Shown piece by piece: positions 26,889 through 34,952 of a stretch of 64,000 bases of DNA. The translations under genes were made by a program, and so were the position numbers. The notes under the pieces were generated by a model that did no database searches, had not been told where the DNA came from, and worked only from the letters and a program-made list of their open reading frames with translations. Origin of the DNA: Kitasatospora herbaricolor (GTDB lineage: Bacteria > Actinomycetota > Actinomycetes > Streptomycetales > Streptomycetaceae); the NCBI RefSeq assembly GCF_030813695.1, contig NZ_JAUSVA010000002.1:4960001-5024000 (forward strand). The letters are read 5' to 3'. How positions within the stretch are numbered: position 1 is the first letter of the stretch; each line of letters begins with the position of its first letter.

Positions 26889-26974
26889 GCTTCTTCTCTC
26901 CTCGGGGGTCCGTTCACCGGTCCGGCCGGGCGGGCGCGGGTGGGGTGCTGCGCGGTGCGCGAGGGCGCGGTGGG

Positions 26975-28021
26975 TCAGGAGGCGGTGTTCCAGGAGGGGG
27001 TTTCGAGGATCTCGATGATGAAGGCCGTCCACATGAAGCCGGTGCCGACGCCGATGGTCAGGACCTTGTCGCCGGGGCTCAGCGGCCGGGTCTCCACCAG
27101 GTGGTTCAGGTTGACCAGGTGGTCGGCGGCGCCCATGTGGCCGTAGTCGCGGCCCCAGTCGTAGACGGTCTGCGAGACGTCGACGCCCAGCGGGTGGTAG
27201 AAGCCCCAGTCGACGATGGTCTGGCCGGTGTTGGCGTGGATCAGGTACTTGATCTGGCTGATGTCCGTGCCGGCGTCCTCGAAGACCTGGCCGACCACCG
27301 CGAACAGGCTCTTGGTCATCCGCTCGACGGTCTCCTCGTAGAGGTTCTCGCCGGTCTGCAGGTAGGCGCGCTTGCGGGCGCGCAGGGAGACGGTCTTGCC
27401 CTCGGCGAACGGGCCGGTGGTCCAGGCGCCGCCGCGGTAGATCGGCTCCAGGGTGGAGTCCGAGAAGGAGGCGCTGGCCACCACCTTGGCGAAGCCGGTC
27501 CGGCTGGAGAGGATCAGCGCGCCGGCGCCGTCACCGAAGACCTGCTGGTCGTCGGTGTTCCAGCGGTCGAAGTACGGCAGGTGGAAGGAGTCACCGGCGC
27601 TGACCAGCGCGGCGGTGTCGGTACGGGCCGCCACCCAGGAGGCCGCGAGCTCGAAGGCGGCCAGGCCGCTGTTGGAGCCCTGGCGGATCTCGGCGGTGGC
27701 GCCGTTGCCGCCGACCGAGTTGTTCTGGACGTAGGACGCCGGGGTCCAGAACTCCTGCCCCTGGTGGCTGTTGTGGCCGTGGACGACCAGGCCGATCTCC
27801 TCGGTGGTGTGGCCCGAGCGCTCGAAGGCCTGCCGGGCGGCGGCCGAGGCCATCTCCACCGGGCTCTCGTCCTCCAGGCGGGCGACGTGCACGCCGCGGA
27901 TGCCGTTGGCGAGGTGCTCGTCCAGGGTGTAGCGGCCGGCCTCGATCGCCTGCTCGGCGGTCTCGACGGCCTCGGGCAGGTAGGCACCAAGGCCCGCCAG
28001 GTACAGATTGTCCCAGCGCAT
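26975..28021 (-). CDS. KAS III-like enzyme 2, nucleophilic Cys replaced by Asn (348 aa)
   Basis: Start ATG 28021 with GGGGAG 6 bases upstream. It is a full-length thiolase-fold protein of the streptomycete KAS III family that begins MRWDNLYLAG. Where FabH has AACAG with the catalytic Cys, this protein has QGSNSG (Asn117). The His block reads YLIHANTG (His262). The Asn block reads YGHMGAAD (His295 in place of Asn). Without the Cys it cannot form the usual acyl-enzyme, so it may work as a direct acyltransferase, a decarboxylase or a structural partner. It follows a shared regulatory element and precedes FkbH. Confidence 0.83.
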   Translation of the reverse strand: MRWDNLYLAGLGAYLPEAVETAEQAIEAGRYTLDEHLANGIRGVHVARLEDESPVEMASAAARQAFERSGHTTEEIGLVVHGHNSHQGQEFWTPASYVQNNSVGGNGATAEIRQGSNSGLAAFELAASWVAARTDTAALVSAGDSFHLPYFDRWNTDDQQVFGDGAGALILSSRTGFAKVVASASFSDSTLEPIYRGGAWTTGPFAEGKTVSLRARKRAYLQTGENLYEETVERMTKSLFAVVGQVFEDAGTDISQIKYLIHANTGQTIVDWGFYHPLGVDVSQTVYDWGRDYGHMGAADHLVNLNHLVETRPLSPGDKVLTIGVGTGFMWTAFIIEILETPSWNTAS

Positions 28022-28075
28022 CTTCAACTCCCCTGATGAGAAACGTTTTTGACTTCCCTGCCGAGGTTTCCAGCC

Positions 28076-28094
28076 GGCGCTAAAGGCCTTCTTG
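28076..28094 (-). promoter_or_regulatory. Shared cluster element, copy 4 (upstream of KAS III-2/FkbH)
   Basis: On the minus strand: CAAGAAGGCCTTTAGCGCC, 55 bases before ATG 28021 in the 145-base gap after the P450 gene. It is a full match to CAAG-N5-CTWWAGCGSC. It likely drives KAS III-2, FkbH and ACP copy B. Confidence 0.6.
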
Positions 28095-28166
28095 TGCTGG
28101 CCGCCGGACGCGTCCCGGTCCGGGGACGGCCACCGGGCGGCCGGCCCGCGCCCGCCGTCGCCGCCA

Positions 28167-29405
28167 TCACCAGGTCACCGGCAGCGCGCTGACGCCGTGC
28201 ACCAGCAGCCCGGCGGCCCGGGGGATCTCGGCGAGCGGCACGGTCAGCCGCAGCCCCGGGAACCGCCGCAGCAGCGATCCCAGCGCGATCTGGAGCTCGG
28301 CCCGGGCCAGCGAGCCGCCCAGGCAGTAGTGGGCGCCGTGCCCGAAGGTCAGGTGCGGGTTGGCCGGGCGCTGCGGGTCGAGCTGCTCCGGCCGCGGGAA
28401 CGGGCAGCCGTCCCGGTTGGCCGACCCGATGCCCGGCAGCACCGCGCTGCCGGCCGGGATCCGGGTGCCGTCCAGCTCGACGTCCTCCAGGGCGATCCGG
28501 AGCAGGCCCTCGTCGCCCGGCGGGTAGAGCCGCAGCAGCTCCTCGACCGTCCGGTTCAGCACCTCCGGCCCCTGGGCGGCCCAGTCCTTCCCGCGCGGGT
28601 GGGTGAGCAGCGCCAGCAGGCCGTTCGCGATCTGCTTGGCGGTCGTCTCGTGGCCGTTGACCAGCAGGCTCACCCCGAGGAAGAGCAGCTCCTCCTCCGA
28701 CAGCCGGCCGTCCTCGGCGTCGCCGACGGCGACCAGGGCCGACAGCAGGTCGTCGCCCGGCCGCTCCCGCTTGGCCGCCACCAGCTCCACCAGGTAGCCG
28801 CGCAGCCCGGCCTGGGCGGCCAGCATCTCCTCGGCCGAGCCGGCGCCGGTGGACAGCCAGCCGCTGGAGAACGCGGCGAAGCGGTCCTGGTCGGAGCTGG
28901 GCACGCCGAGCAGGTCGCAGATCACCAGGACGGGCAGCCGCAGGGTGAACTCCGGCACCAGGTCCACCGGCGGGTTGCGGGTGTCCAGCCGGTCCAGCAG
29001 CGCGTCGGTGTGCTGCTGGATCAGCGGGCGCAGCGCCTCCACCCGGCGGGCTGTGAACTCCCGGGAGACGATCCGGCGGACCCTGGTGTGCTCCGGCGGG
29101 TCCATGTTGAGCAGGCTGGGGAAGGTCTGCGGCGCCGGCCCCACCCGGGGCGCGCCCGGCCTGGTGGTCGCGGCCCGGCTGAACCGCGGGTCCGAGAGCA
29201 CCGTCCTGGCGGCCTCGTAGGAGGCGGCCAGGTAGGCCCGGTCGCCGCTCGGCAGCCGGACCGGCGCGACCGGGCACCCGGCGCGCATCCGGGCGTACTC
29301 GGGGGCCGGATCCAGCGGCCCGGGGCGGTGGAAGGGCAGCGCGGGCGGCTCCTCGGGCTCCGGTCCGGGCGCGGTGACGGTGTCCACGGGCAGCATGTCG
29401 GTCAC
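28167..29405 (-). CDS. Cytochrome P450 (412 aa)
   Basis: The I-helix motif (LLVNGHETTAKQ), the K-helix ExxR (EELLR) and the heme loop FGHGAHYCLGG (Cys about 361) are all intact, with the usual soluble bacterial length. The GTG at 29405 overlaps the thioesterase stop (GTGA) and is preferred for coupling; an ATG at 29396 is the alternative, and neither has a strong ribosome site. It would carry out a late oxidation. No ferredoxin gene is adjacent on this strand, but a 7Fe-type ferredoxin lies 5 kb away in the divergent operon. Confidence 0.93.
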   Translation of the reverse strand: MTDMLPVDTVTAPGPEPEEPPALPFHRPGPLDPAPEYARMRAGCPVAPVRLPSGDRAYLAASYEAARTVLSDPRFSRAATTRPGAPRVGPAPQTFPSLLNMDPPEHTRVRRIVSREFTARRVEALRPLIQQHTDALLDRLDTRNPPVDLVPEFTLRLPVLVICDLLGVPSSDQDRFAAFSSGWLSTGAGSAEEMLAAQAGLRGYLVELVAAKRERPGDDLLSALVAVGDAEDGRLSEEELLFLGVSLLVNGHETTAKQIANGLLALLTHPRGKDWAAQGPEVLNRTVEELLRLYPPGDEGLLRIALEDVELDGTRIPAGSAVLPGIGSANRDGCPFPRPEQLDPQRPANPHLTFGHGAHYCLGGSLARAELQIALGSLLRRFPGLRLTVPLAEIPRAAGLLVHGVSALPVTW

Positions 29406-30202
29406 GAGGAGACGCCTTCCAGCAGTCGCGGCGGCCGGGATTCGGACGCCGCCCCCGTCGTCCCGTGGCGGTGCAGCAGCTGCGCCACCCGGGCGAGGAA
29501 CTCGGTGTCGCAGTCCCGGATGAAGAAGTGGCCACCGGCGAAGGTGTCCATCTCGAACGGGCCGGTGGTGTGCTGCTCCCAGAGCCGGATCGCCTCCGGC
29601 GCCACCAGCCGGTCCTCGGAGCCCGCGAAGACGTACAGCGGCACCGGCAGCGGGGCGATCGCCCGGCTCAACGGGCCGGCGCAGAGCAGCAGGTCGTCGC
29701 GGGCGACCGGCAGCAGCGCGGAGAGCCACTCGGGGTGCTCCAGCAGTCGCTGCGGGATGCCGCCGAGCGCGGCCAGCACCGCGGCCAGCTCCTCGTCGGA
29801 GGCGTTGCGGTCGGCGATCCGCGGGGCCGGCAGGTGCCGGGCCCGGTAGCCGCTGAGCAGCAGCGCCTCGGGCAGCCGCCGGCCCCGGGCGTGCCGGCGC
29901 TCGGCGAGCGAGAAGGCGATCAGCGCGCCCATGCTGTGGCCGAAGAAGACGTGCGGGTGGTCCAGTTCGGGGCCGAGCTGCTCGTCCAGCTCCGTCACGA
30001 GGGCGTCCAGGTCGGTGAACCGCGGCTCCGCGAGCCGGTCCTCCCGGCCGGGCAGCCGCACCGGGACGACCTGCACCTGCGGCCCGAGCCTGCGCTGCCA
30101 GCCGACGTAGGAGGATGCGCCGCCGCCCGCGAAGGGGAAGCAGAACATCCGCAGGGCGCCCGTGGGCAGGTCGATGTGCCGGTCCGACAGATAGCGCGTC
30201 AT
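29402..30202 (-). CDS. Type II thioesterase (266 aa)
   Basis: It has an alpha/beta-hydrolase fold with FCFPFAGGGASSY near the start, the nucleophile motif FGHSMGAL (Ser in GHSMG), Asp in FAGSEDRLV and His in AGGHFFI. These are the hallmarks of editing thioesterases that release stalled groups from PKS/NRPS carriers. The ATG at 30202 follows GGGGGAG. Its stop overlaps the P450 start. Confidence 0.92.
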   Translation of the reverse strand: MTRYLSDRHIDLPTGALRMFCFPFAGGGASSYVGWQRRLGPQVQVVPVRLPGREDRLAEPRFTDLDALVTELDEQLGPELDHPHVFFGHSMGALIAFSLAERRHARGRRLPEALLLSGYRARHLPAPRIADRNASDEELAAVLAALGGIPQRLLEHPEWLSALLPVARDDLLLCAGPLSRAIAPLPVPLYVFAGSEDRLVAPEAIRLWEQHTTGPFEMDTFAGGHFFIRDCDTEFLARVAQLLHRHGTTGAASESRPPRLLEGVSS

Positions 30203-30318
30203 TGGTGCTCCCCCTTTAACCCGGGGCCGGGGCCCCTGTGCTGTGGTTGCTTCCTGTCGCTGTGGTTCGTCCGCGCGTGCGGGGCCGCCGGCGCGGTCGC
30301 GGGCCGGCGGCCGGTGGT

Positions 30319-31374
30319 TCAGGCGGCGGCCGGGGGCGCCGGCAGCCGGGTACCGCCGACCGGGGCCGGTGTCGGGGCCGGAGTCGGGGCCGGGCGCGCG
30401 CCGGTCACCCGGGCGTGCGGGCGGCGGGTGCGCAGCATCTGGCGCCATTCCTCCGCGCTGAAGTGCGCCGGCTCGGTGGAGGCGATGAAGTCGTGCAGCA
30501 CCGACACGAACCGCTGCGGGTCGGTGCGGAACGGGAAGTGCCCGGCGTTCTCGAAGAGTTCGAGCCGGCTGCCGGGCATCGAGACGTGCGCCATCCCGCC
30601 GTGTATGGCCGGCACCACCTGGTCCCGCTCGCCCCAGACGAGCATGCTCGGCATGCCCTGGGCGAGGTAGCAGCGGTCCATCAGCGTCCCGACCTGGCCG
30701 CGCCAGTCGACCACCGCCCGCAGGGTGCGGATGAAGGCGCTGCGGGCCTGTGCGTCGGGCAGCGCGTCCACCACCCGCAGCAGGTCGGGGGCGTCCAGGC
30801 CGAGCCCGGTGTCCAGCGTCTGCATGACCTTCACGAAGGCCCCGAGTTGCCACCGCATGGTGGGCAGCCTCAGCGCCGCCAGGGCCAGTTCGGCGCCCGG
30901 CAGGGAGGCGGCCCGGAGCACCGGGGTGACCTGCCGGCCGACCCCGCCGCTGCTCACCAGCACCAGCCGCTCGGTCCGCTCCGGGAACTGGTACGCGAAC
31001 TGCATCGCGACCCCGCCGCCGAGCGAGTGCCCGACCAGGGTGACCCGCTCGACGCCGAGCACCGACAGCAGGTCGCGCATCCCGTTGGCGTAGCCGCCGA
31101 CCGAGTAGTCCGCGCGCGGCTTGTCCGAGGCGCCGTGGCCGAGCAGGTCCGGCACGATCACCCGGTAGCGCTGGGCGAGGCCCGGGACGATGTCGTTCCA
31201 GGTCTCGGAGGAGTCGCCGATGCCGTGGATCAGCAGGACGGCCGGCCCCTTGCCCGCCATCCGGAACGCCCGCCGGTAGCCGTGGATGGTGCGGTAGCGC
31301 AGCCGGGCGGCCTGGCCCGTCCCCGGCCCCGTGCGGGTGGCCGTCGTCGTGCCGGCCGTGATCCTGGTTGCCAC
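30319..31374 (-). CDS. Alpha/beta hydrolase (351 aa)
   Basis: A canonical hydrolase: LLIHGIGDSSETW (oxyanion His-Gly), LVGHSLGGGVAMQF (nucleophile elbow), LVWGERDQVVP (acid) and ENAGHFPF (His). The C terminus is Pro/Thr-rich. Start GTG 31374 with GGAGG upstream. It is the first gene of the minus-strand block and faces korA across a 263-base gap. It could be a second candidate for ring tailoring or ester hydrolysis; nothing in the sequence sets its substrate. Confidence 0.85.
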   Translation of the reverse strand: MATRITAGTTTATRTGPGTGQAARLRYRTIHGYRRAFRMAGKGPAVLLIHGIGDSSETWNDIVPGLAQRYRVIVPDLLGHGASDKPRADYSVGGYANGMRDLLSVLGVERVTLVGHSLGGGVAMQFAYQFPERTERLVLVSSGGVGRQVTPVLRAASLPGAELALAALRLPTMRWQLGAFVKVMQTLDTGLGLDAPDLLRVVDALPDAQARSAFIRTLRAVVDWRGQVGTLMDRCYLAQGMPSMLVWGERDQVVPAIHGGMAHVSMPGSRLELFENAGHFPFRTDPQRFVSVLHDFIASTEPAHFSAEEWRQMLRTRRPHARVTGARPAPTPAPTPAPVGGTRLPAPPAAA

Positions 31375-31637
31375 GTCGCCTCCGTTCCTGGCCCCCGGTC
31401 GGAGCCTCCTGCGGCCGGCCGGTCGGCTGGGTTGCCGGGCGCCGCCGGCCCAGGGTGTTGCCGCAGGCTTGCGGCCCCCTAAAGCACCGGGGGCCGCGGC
31501 GCCGGGCTTTAGCGCGCGCTCAGTGCCGCACAAGTGGCCGACAGGGGTACGGCTGTTTACTCCGTGCTTGGGTCGGAAGAAGCACGCGACCGGGACGTGA
31601 CGACCGGAAGTGCCGAGCGGAGAGCGGGTCTTCGAGC
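31375..31637. promoter_or_regulatory. Divergent promoter region between the cluster and the korAB operon
   Basis: This 263-base region carries two half-copies of the cluster element on the plus strand: CTAAAGCACC at 31479-31488 and CTTTAGCGCG at 31507-31516, 28 bases apart, within a dyad of G/C runs (CCCCCT...CCGGGGG). The CAAG half is missing in both. The segment 31520-31600 is less GC-rich and suits a promoter. It may co-regulate both directions. Confidence 0.45.
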
Positions 31638-33539
31638 ATGACGACAGAGGCGGTAGGGGCCGTTGCGCCCGCGAAGTCGGTAAAGCGGCTGGACCGGGTG
31701 GTCATCCGCTTTGCGGGTGACTCGGGTGACGGGATGCAGCTGACGGGTGACCGGTTCACGTCGGAGACGGCGTCGTTCGGTAATGATCTGTCGACGTTGC
31801 CGAATTTTCCGGCGGAGATTCGGGCGCCTGCGGGGACGTTGCCGGGTGTGTCGAGTTTTCAGTTGCATTTTGCGGATCATGACATTTTGACGCCGGGTGA
31901 TGCGCCGGATGTGTTGGTGGCGATGAATCCGGCGGCGTTGAAGGCGAATCTGGGGGATCTGCCGCGGGGTGCTGAGGTGATCGTGAACACGGACGAGTTC
32001 ACGAAGCGGGCGTTGGCGAAGGTGGGGTGGGTGGTCGATCCGTTGGGGGACGGGTCGTTGGAGGCGTATCACCTGCATCGGGTGCCGTTGACGACGTTGA
32101 CGTTGGAGGCGTTGAGGGACAGCGGTCTGGCGCGTAAGGATGCGGAGCGGGCGAAGAACATGTTCGCTCTGGGGTTGTTGTCGTGGATGTATCACCGGCC
32201 GACGGAGGGGACGGAGGCGTTTTTGCGGTCGAAGTTCGCGAAGCGTCCTGCGGTGGCCGAGGCGAATGTGGTGGCGTTCCGGGCGGGGTGGAATTTCGGG
32301 GAGACGACGGAGGATTTCGCGGTTTCGTACGAGATCGCGCCGGCGGCGTTGCCGGTGGGGCGGTACCGGAACATTTCGGGGAATCTGGCGTTGTCGTACG
32401 GGTTGGTGGCGGCGGGGGTGCGGTCGGGGTTGCCGTTGTTCCTGGGGTCGTATCCGATCACGCCGGCGTCGGACATTTTGCATGAGTTGTCGCGGCACAA
32501 GGGTTTCGGTGTGCGGACGTTTCAGGCGGAGGACGAGATCGCGGGGGTGGGGGCGGCGTTGGGGGCGTCGTTCGGTGGGGCGTTGGGGGTGACGACGACG
32601 TCGGGTCCGGGGGTGGCGTTGAAGTCGGAGGCGATCGGGTTGGCGGTGTCGTTGGAGTTGCCGTTGGTGGTGGTGGACATTCAGCGTGGTGGTCCGTCGA
32701 CGGGGTTGCCGACCAAGACGGAGCAGGCGGATCTGTTGCAGGCGATGTTCGGTCGTAACGGTGAGGCGCCGGTGCCGGTGGTGGCGCCGGCGACGCCGGC
32801 GGAGTGTTTCGACGCGGCGTTGGAGGCGGTGCGGATCGCGGTGCGGTACCGGACGCCGGTGTTCCTGTTGTCGGACGGGTATCTGGCGAACGGGTCGGAG
32901 CCGTGGCGGATTCCGGTGGTGGAGGAGTTGCCGGTGATCGATCCGGGGTTCGCGTCGGGGCCCAATCATGTGCTGGAGGACGGGTCGGAGGTGTTCTGGC
33001 CGTACAAGCGGGATCCGTTGACGTTGGCGCGGCCGTGGGCGGTGCCGGGGACGGCGGGGTTGGAGCACCGGATCGGTGGGATCGAGAAGCAGGACGGGTC
33101 GGGGAGCATTTCCTACGATCCGGCGAATCACGATCTGATGGTGCGTACCCGGCAGGCGAAGGTCGACGGGATCGAGGTGGCGCCGTTGGTGGTGGACGAT
33201 CCCGGTGGGGATGCGCGGGTGCTGGTGCTGGGGTGGGGTTCGACGTACGGGCCGATCGCGGCGGCGGTGCGGCGGGTGCGGGCGGACGGGGGCCGGGTGG
33301 CGCAGGCGCACCTGCGCAACCTCAATCCCTTCCCGGCCAACCTCGGGGCCGTCCTGAAGGGCTACGACCGGGTGATCGTCCCCGAGATGAACCTCGGCCA
33401 GCTCGCCCTCCTGCTCCGCGCCAAGTACCTCGTCGACGTACAGCCCTTCACGCAGGTCAACGGGATGCCCTTCAAGGCCGAGCAACTCGCCCAGGCCGTT
33501 CAGGCCGCCCTCCCGGACGGAGAACCCCGCGATGTCTGA
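31638..33539 (+). CDS. korA: 2-oxoacid:ferredoxin oxidoreductase, fused gamma-alpha subunit (633 aa)
   Basis: The N-terminal gamma domain (VVIRFAGDSGDGMQLTGDRF) is fused to the alpha domain (FQAEDEIAGVGAALGAS, TTTSGPGVALKSEAIGLA, DIQRGGPSTGLPTKTEQ), as in actinobacterial KorA. With KorB it oxidises a 2-oxoacid, probably 2-oxoglutarate, to acyl-CoA and reduces ferredoxin. From about 31780 to 33300 nearly all codons end in G or T, with over thirty TTG leucines. From about 33300 the gene switches abruptly to C-ending codons. It overlaps korB by 8 bases. Confidence 0.93.
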   Translation: MTTEAVGAVAPAKSVKRLDRVVIRFAGDSGDGMQLTGDRFTSETASFGNDLSTLPNFPAEIRAPAGTLPGVSSFQLHFADHDILTPGDAPDVLVAMNPAALKANLGDLPRGAEVIVNTDEFTKRALAKVGWVVDPLGDGSLEAYHLHRVPLTTLTLEALRDSGLARKDAERAKNMFALGLLSWMYHRPTEGTEAFLRSKFAKRPAVAEANVVAFRAGWNFGETTEDFAVSYEIAPAALPVGRYRNISGNLALSYGLVAAGVRSGLPLFLGSYPITPASDILHELSRHKGFGVRTFQAEDEIAGVGAALGASFGGALGVTTTSGPGVALKSEAIGLAVSLELPLVVVDIQRGGPSTGLPTKTEQADLLQAMFGRNGEAPVPVVAPATPAECFDAALEAVRIAVRYRTPVFLLSDGYLANGSEPWRIPVVEELPVIDPGFASGPNHVLEDGSEVFWPYKRDPLTLARPWAVPGTAGLEHRIGGIEKQDGSGSISYDPANHDLMVRTRQAKVDGIEVAPLVVDDPGGDARVLVLGWGSTYGPIAAAVRRVRADGGRVAQAHLRNLNPFPANLGAVLKGYDRVIVPEMNLGQLALLLRAKYLVDVQPFTQVNGMPFKAEQLAQAVQAALPDGEPRDV

Positions 33540-34617
33540 GCGCTTCCAGTCGCTGAAGCTCGTCCCGCTCGCCGAAGGCCCCTTGAGCACCAAGGACTTC
33601 AAGACGGATCAGGAGGTGCGGTGGTGCCCGGGGTGCGGGGACTACGCGATCCTGGCGGCGGTGCAGGCGTTCATGCCGGAGCTCGGGATCCGGCGGGAGA
33701 ACACGGTGTTCGTGTCGGGGATCGGCTGTTCCTCGCGGTTCCCGTACTACATGAACACCTACGGGATGCATTCGATCCACGGCCGGGCACCGGCGATCGC
33801 GACGGGGCTGGCGACCTCCCGTCAGGACCTGTCGGTGTGGGTGGTGACCGGTGACGGCGACGCCCTGTCGATCGGCGGCAACCACCTGATCCACGCGCTG
33901 CGGCGCAACGTGAACCTGAAGATCCTGCTGTTCAACAACCGGATCTACGGGCTGACGAAGGGCCAGTACTCGCCGACCAGCGAGATCGGGAAGATCACCA
34001 AGTCGACGCCGATGGGCTCGCTGGACGCGCCCTTCAACCCGCTGTCGCTGGCGATCGGCGCCGAGGCGACCTTCGTGGCCCGCACCATCGACTCCGACCG
34101 CCAGCACCTCACCTCGGTGCTGCGGGCGGCCGCCGAGCACGAGGGCACCGCGCTGGTGGAGATCTACCAGAACTGCAACATCTTCAACGACGGCGCCTTC
34201 GAGGTCCTGAAGGAGCCGGGCAGCCGTGACGAGGCGCTGATCCGCCTGGAGCACGGACAGCCGGTGCGCTTCGGCGCCGACCGGGGCCAGGGCGTCTTCC
34301 GCGACCCGGCCTCGGGCGAGCTGCGGGTGGCGCCGGTGACGGCGGACAACGAGGCCTCCGTGCTGGTCCACGACGCCCACGCGCCCGGCCCCTCGACGGC
34401 CTTCGCCCTGTCCCGCATCGCCGACGCCGACACCCTCCACCACACCCCCGTCGGGGTCCTGCGCAGCGTCCGGCGGCCGGTCTACGACGTGCTGATGGCC
34501 GAACAACTGGCCACCGCCACCGCCGAGCAGGGCCCCGGCGACCTGGCCACCCTCCTCGCCGGCACCGACACCTGGACCATGGCCGACCGGCCCACCACCG
34601 AACGGAGCGACTCATGA
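33532..34617 (+). CDS. korB: 2-oxoacid:ferredoxin oxidoreductase, beta subunit (361 aa)
   Basis: The thiamine diphosphate subunit. The iron-sulfur ligand motif RWCPGCGDY lies near the start, SGIGCSSRFPYY follows, and the ThDP-binding stretch VTGDGDALSIGGNH is near residue 105. NNRIYGLTKGQYSPTS is typical of the family. Codon use here is a G/C-ending mix, unlike the middle of korA. Its stop overlaps the ferredoxin start (ATGA). Confidence 0.94.
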   Translation: MSERFQSLKLVPLAEGPLSTKDFKTDQEVRWCPGCGDYAILAAVQAFMPELGIRRENTVFVSGIGCSSRFPYYMNTYGMHSIHGRAPAIATGLATSRQDLSVWVVTGDGDALSIGGNHLIHALRRNVNLKILLFNNRIYGLTKGQYSPTSEIGKITKSTPMGSLDAPFNPLSLAIGAEATFVARTIDSDRQHLTSVLRAAAEHEGTALVEIYQNCNIFNDGAFEVLKEPGSRDEALIRLEHGQPVRFGADRGQGVFRDPASGELRVAPVTADNEASVLVHDAHAPGPSTAFALSRIADADTLHHTPVGVLRSVRRPVYDVLMAEQLATATAEQGPGDLATLLAGTDTWTMADRPTTERSDS

Positions 34618-34952
34618 CCTACGTCATCGCCGGAGGCTGCGTCGACGTCAAGGACAAGGCCTGTCTCGACGAGTGCCCGGTGGACTGCATCTACGAGGGC
34701 CCGCGCTCCCAGTACATCCACCCCGACGAGTGCGTGGACTGCGGTGCCTGCGAACCGGTCTGCCCGGTCGAGGCGATCTACTTCGAATCCGAACTGCCGG
34801 ACCGCTGGAGCGACTTCGCCCGGGCCAACGCGGAGGTATTTATCCCGCTGGGCTCGCCCGGCGGGGCCTCCGGGCTCCCCGTGCTGGCGGCCGACCACCC
34901 GCTGGTGGCCGCCCTGCCGGCGGGTGGGCCGGTGGCCGAGGGCGCGCGGTGA
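34614..34952 (+). CDS. 7Fe-type [3Fe-4S][4Fe-4S] ferredoxin (112 aa)
   Basis: Cysteines occur as CVDVKDKAC...CPVDC and CVDCGACEPVCPVEAIYF, the FdxA/7Fe pattern of streptomycetes. It is coupled on both sides: it overlaps korB by 4 bases, and its stop overlaps the GTG of the TetR gene. It is the obvious electron acceptor of KorAB. Since the cluster P450 has no partner of its own, this ferredoxin could also serve it (inference). Confidence 0.92.
   Translation: MTYVIAGGCVDVKDKACLDECPVDCIYEGPRSQYIHPDECVDCGACEPVCPVEAIYFESELPDRWSDFARANAEVFIPLGSPGGASGLPVLAADHPLVAALPAGGPVAEGAR

Noticed and set aside
31557..33602. 681-codon minus-strand open frame opposite korA
   Set aside because: It is rich in Arg/His/Gln/Pro without domain character and follows from the G/T-ending codons of korA, which remove stops from the other strand.
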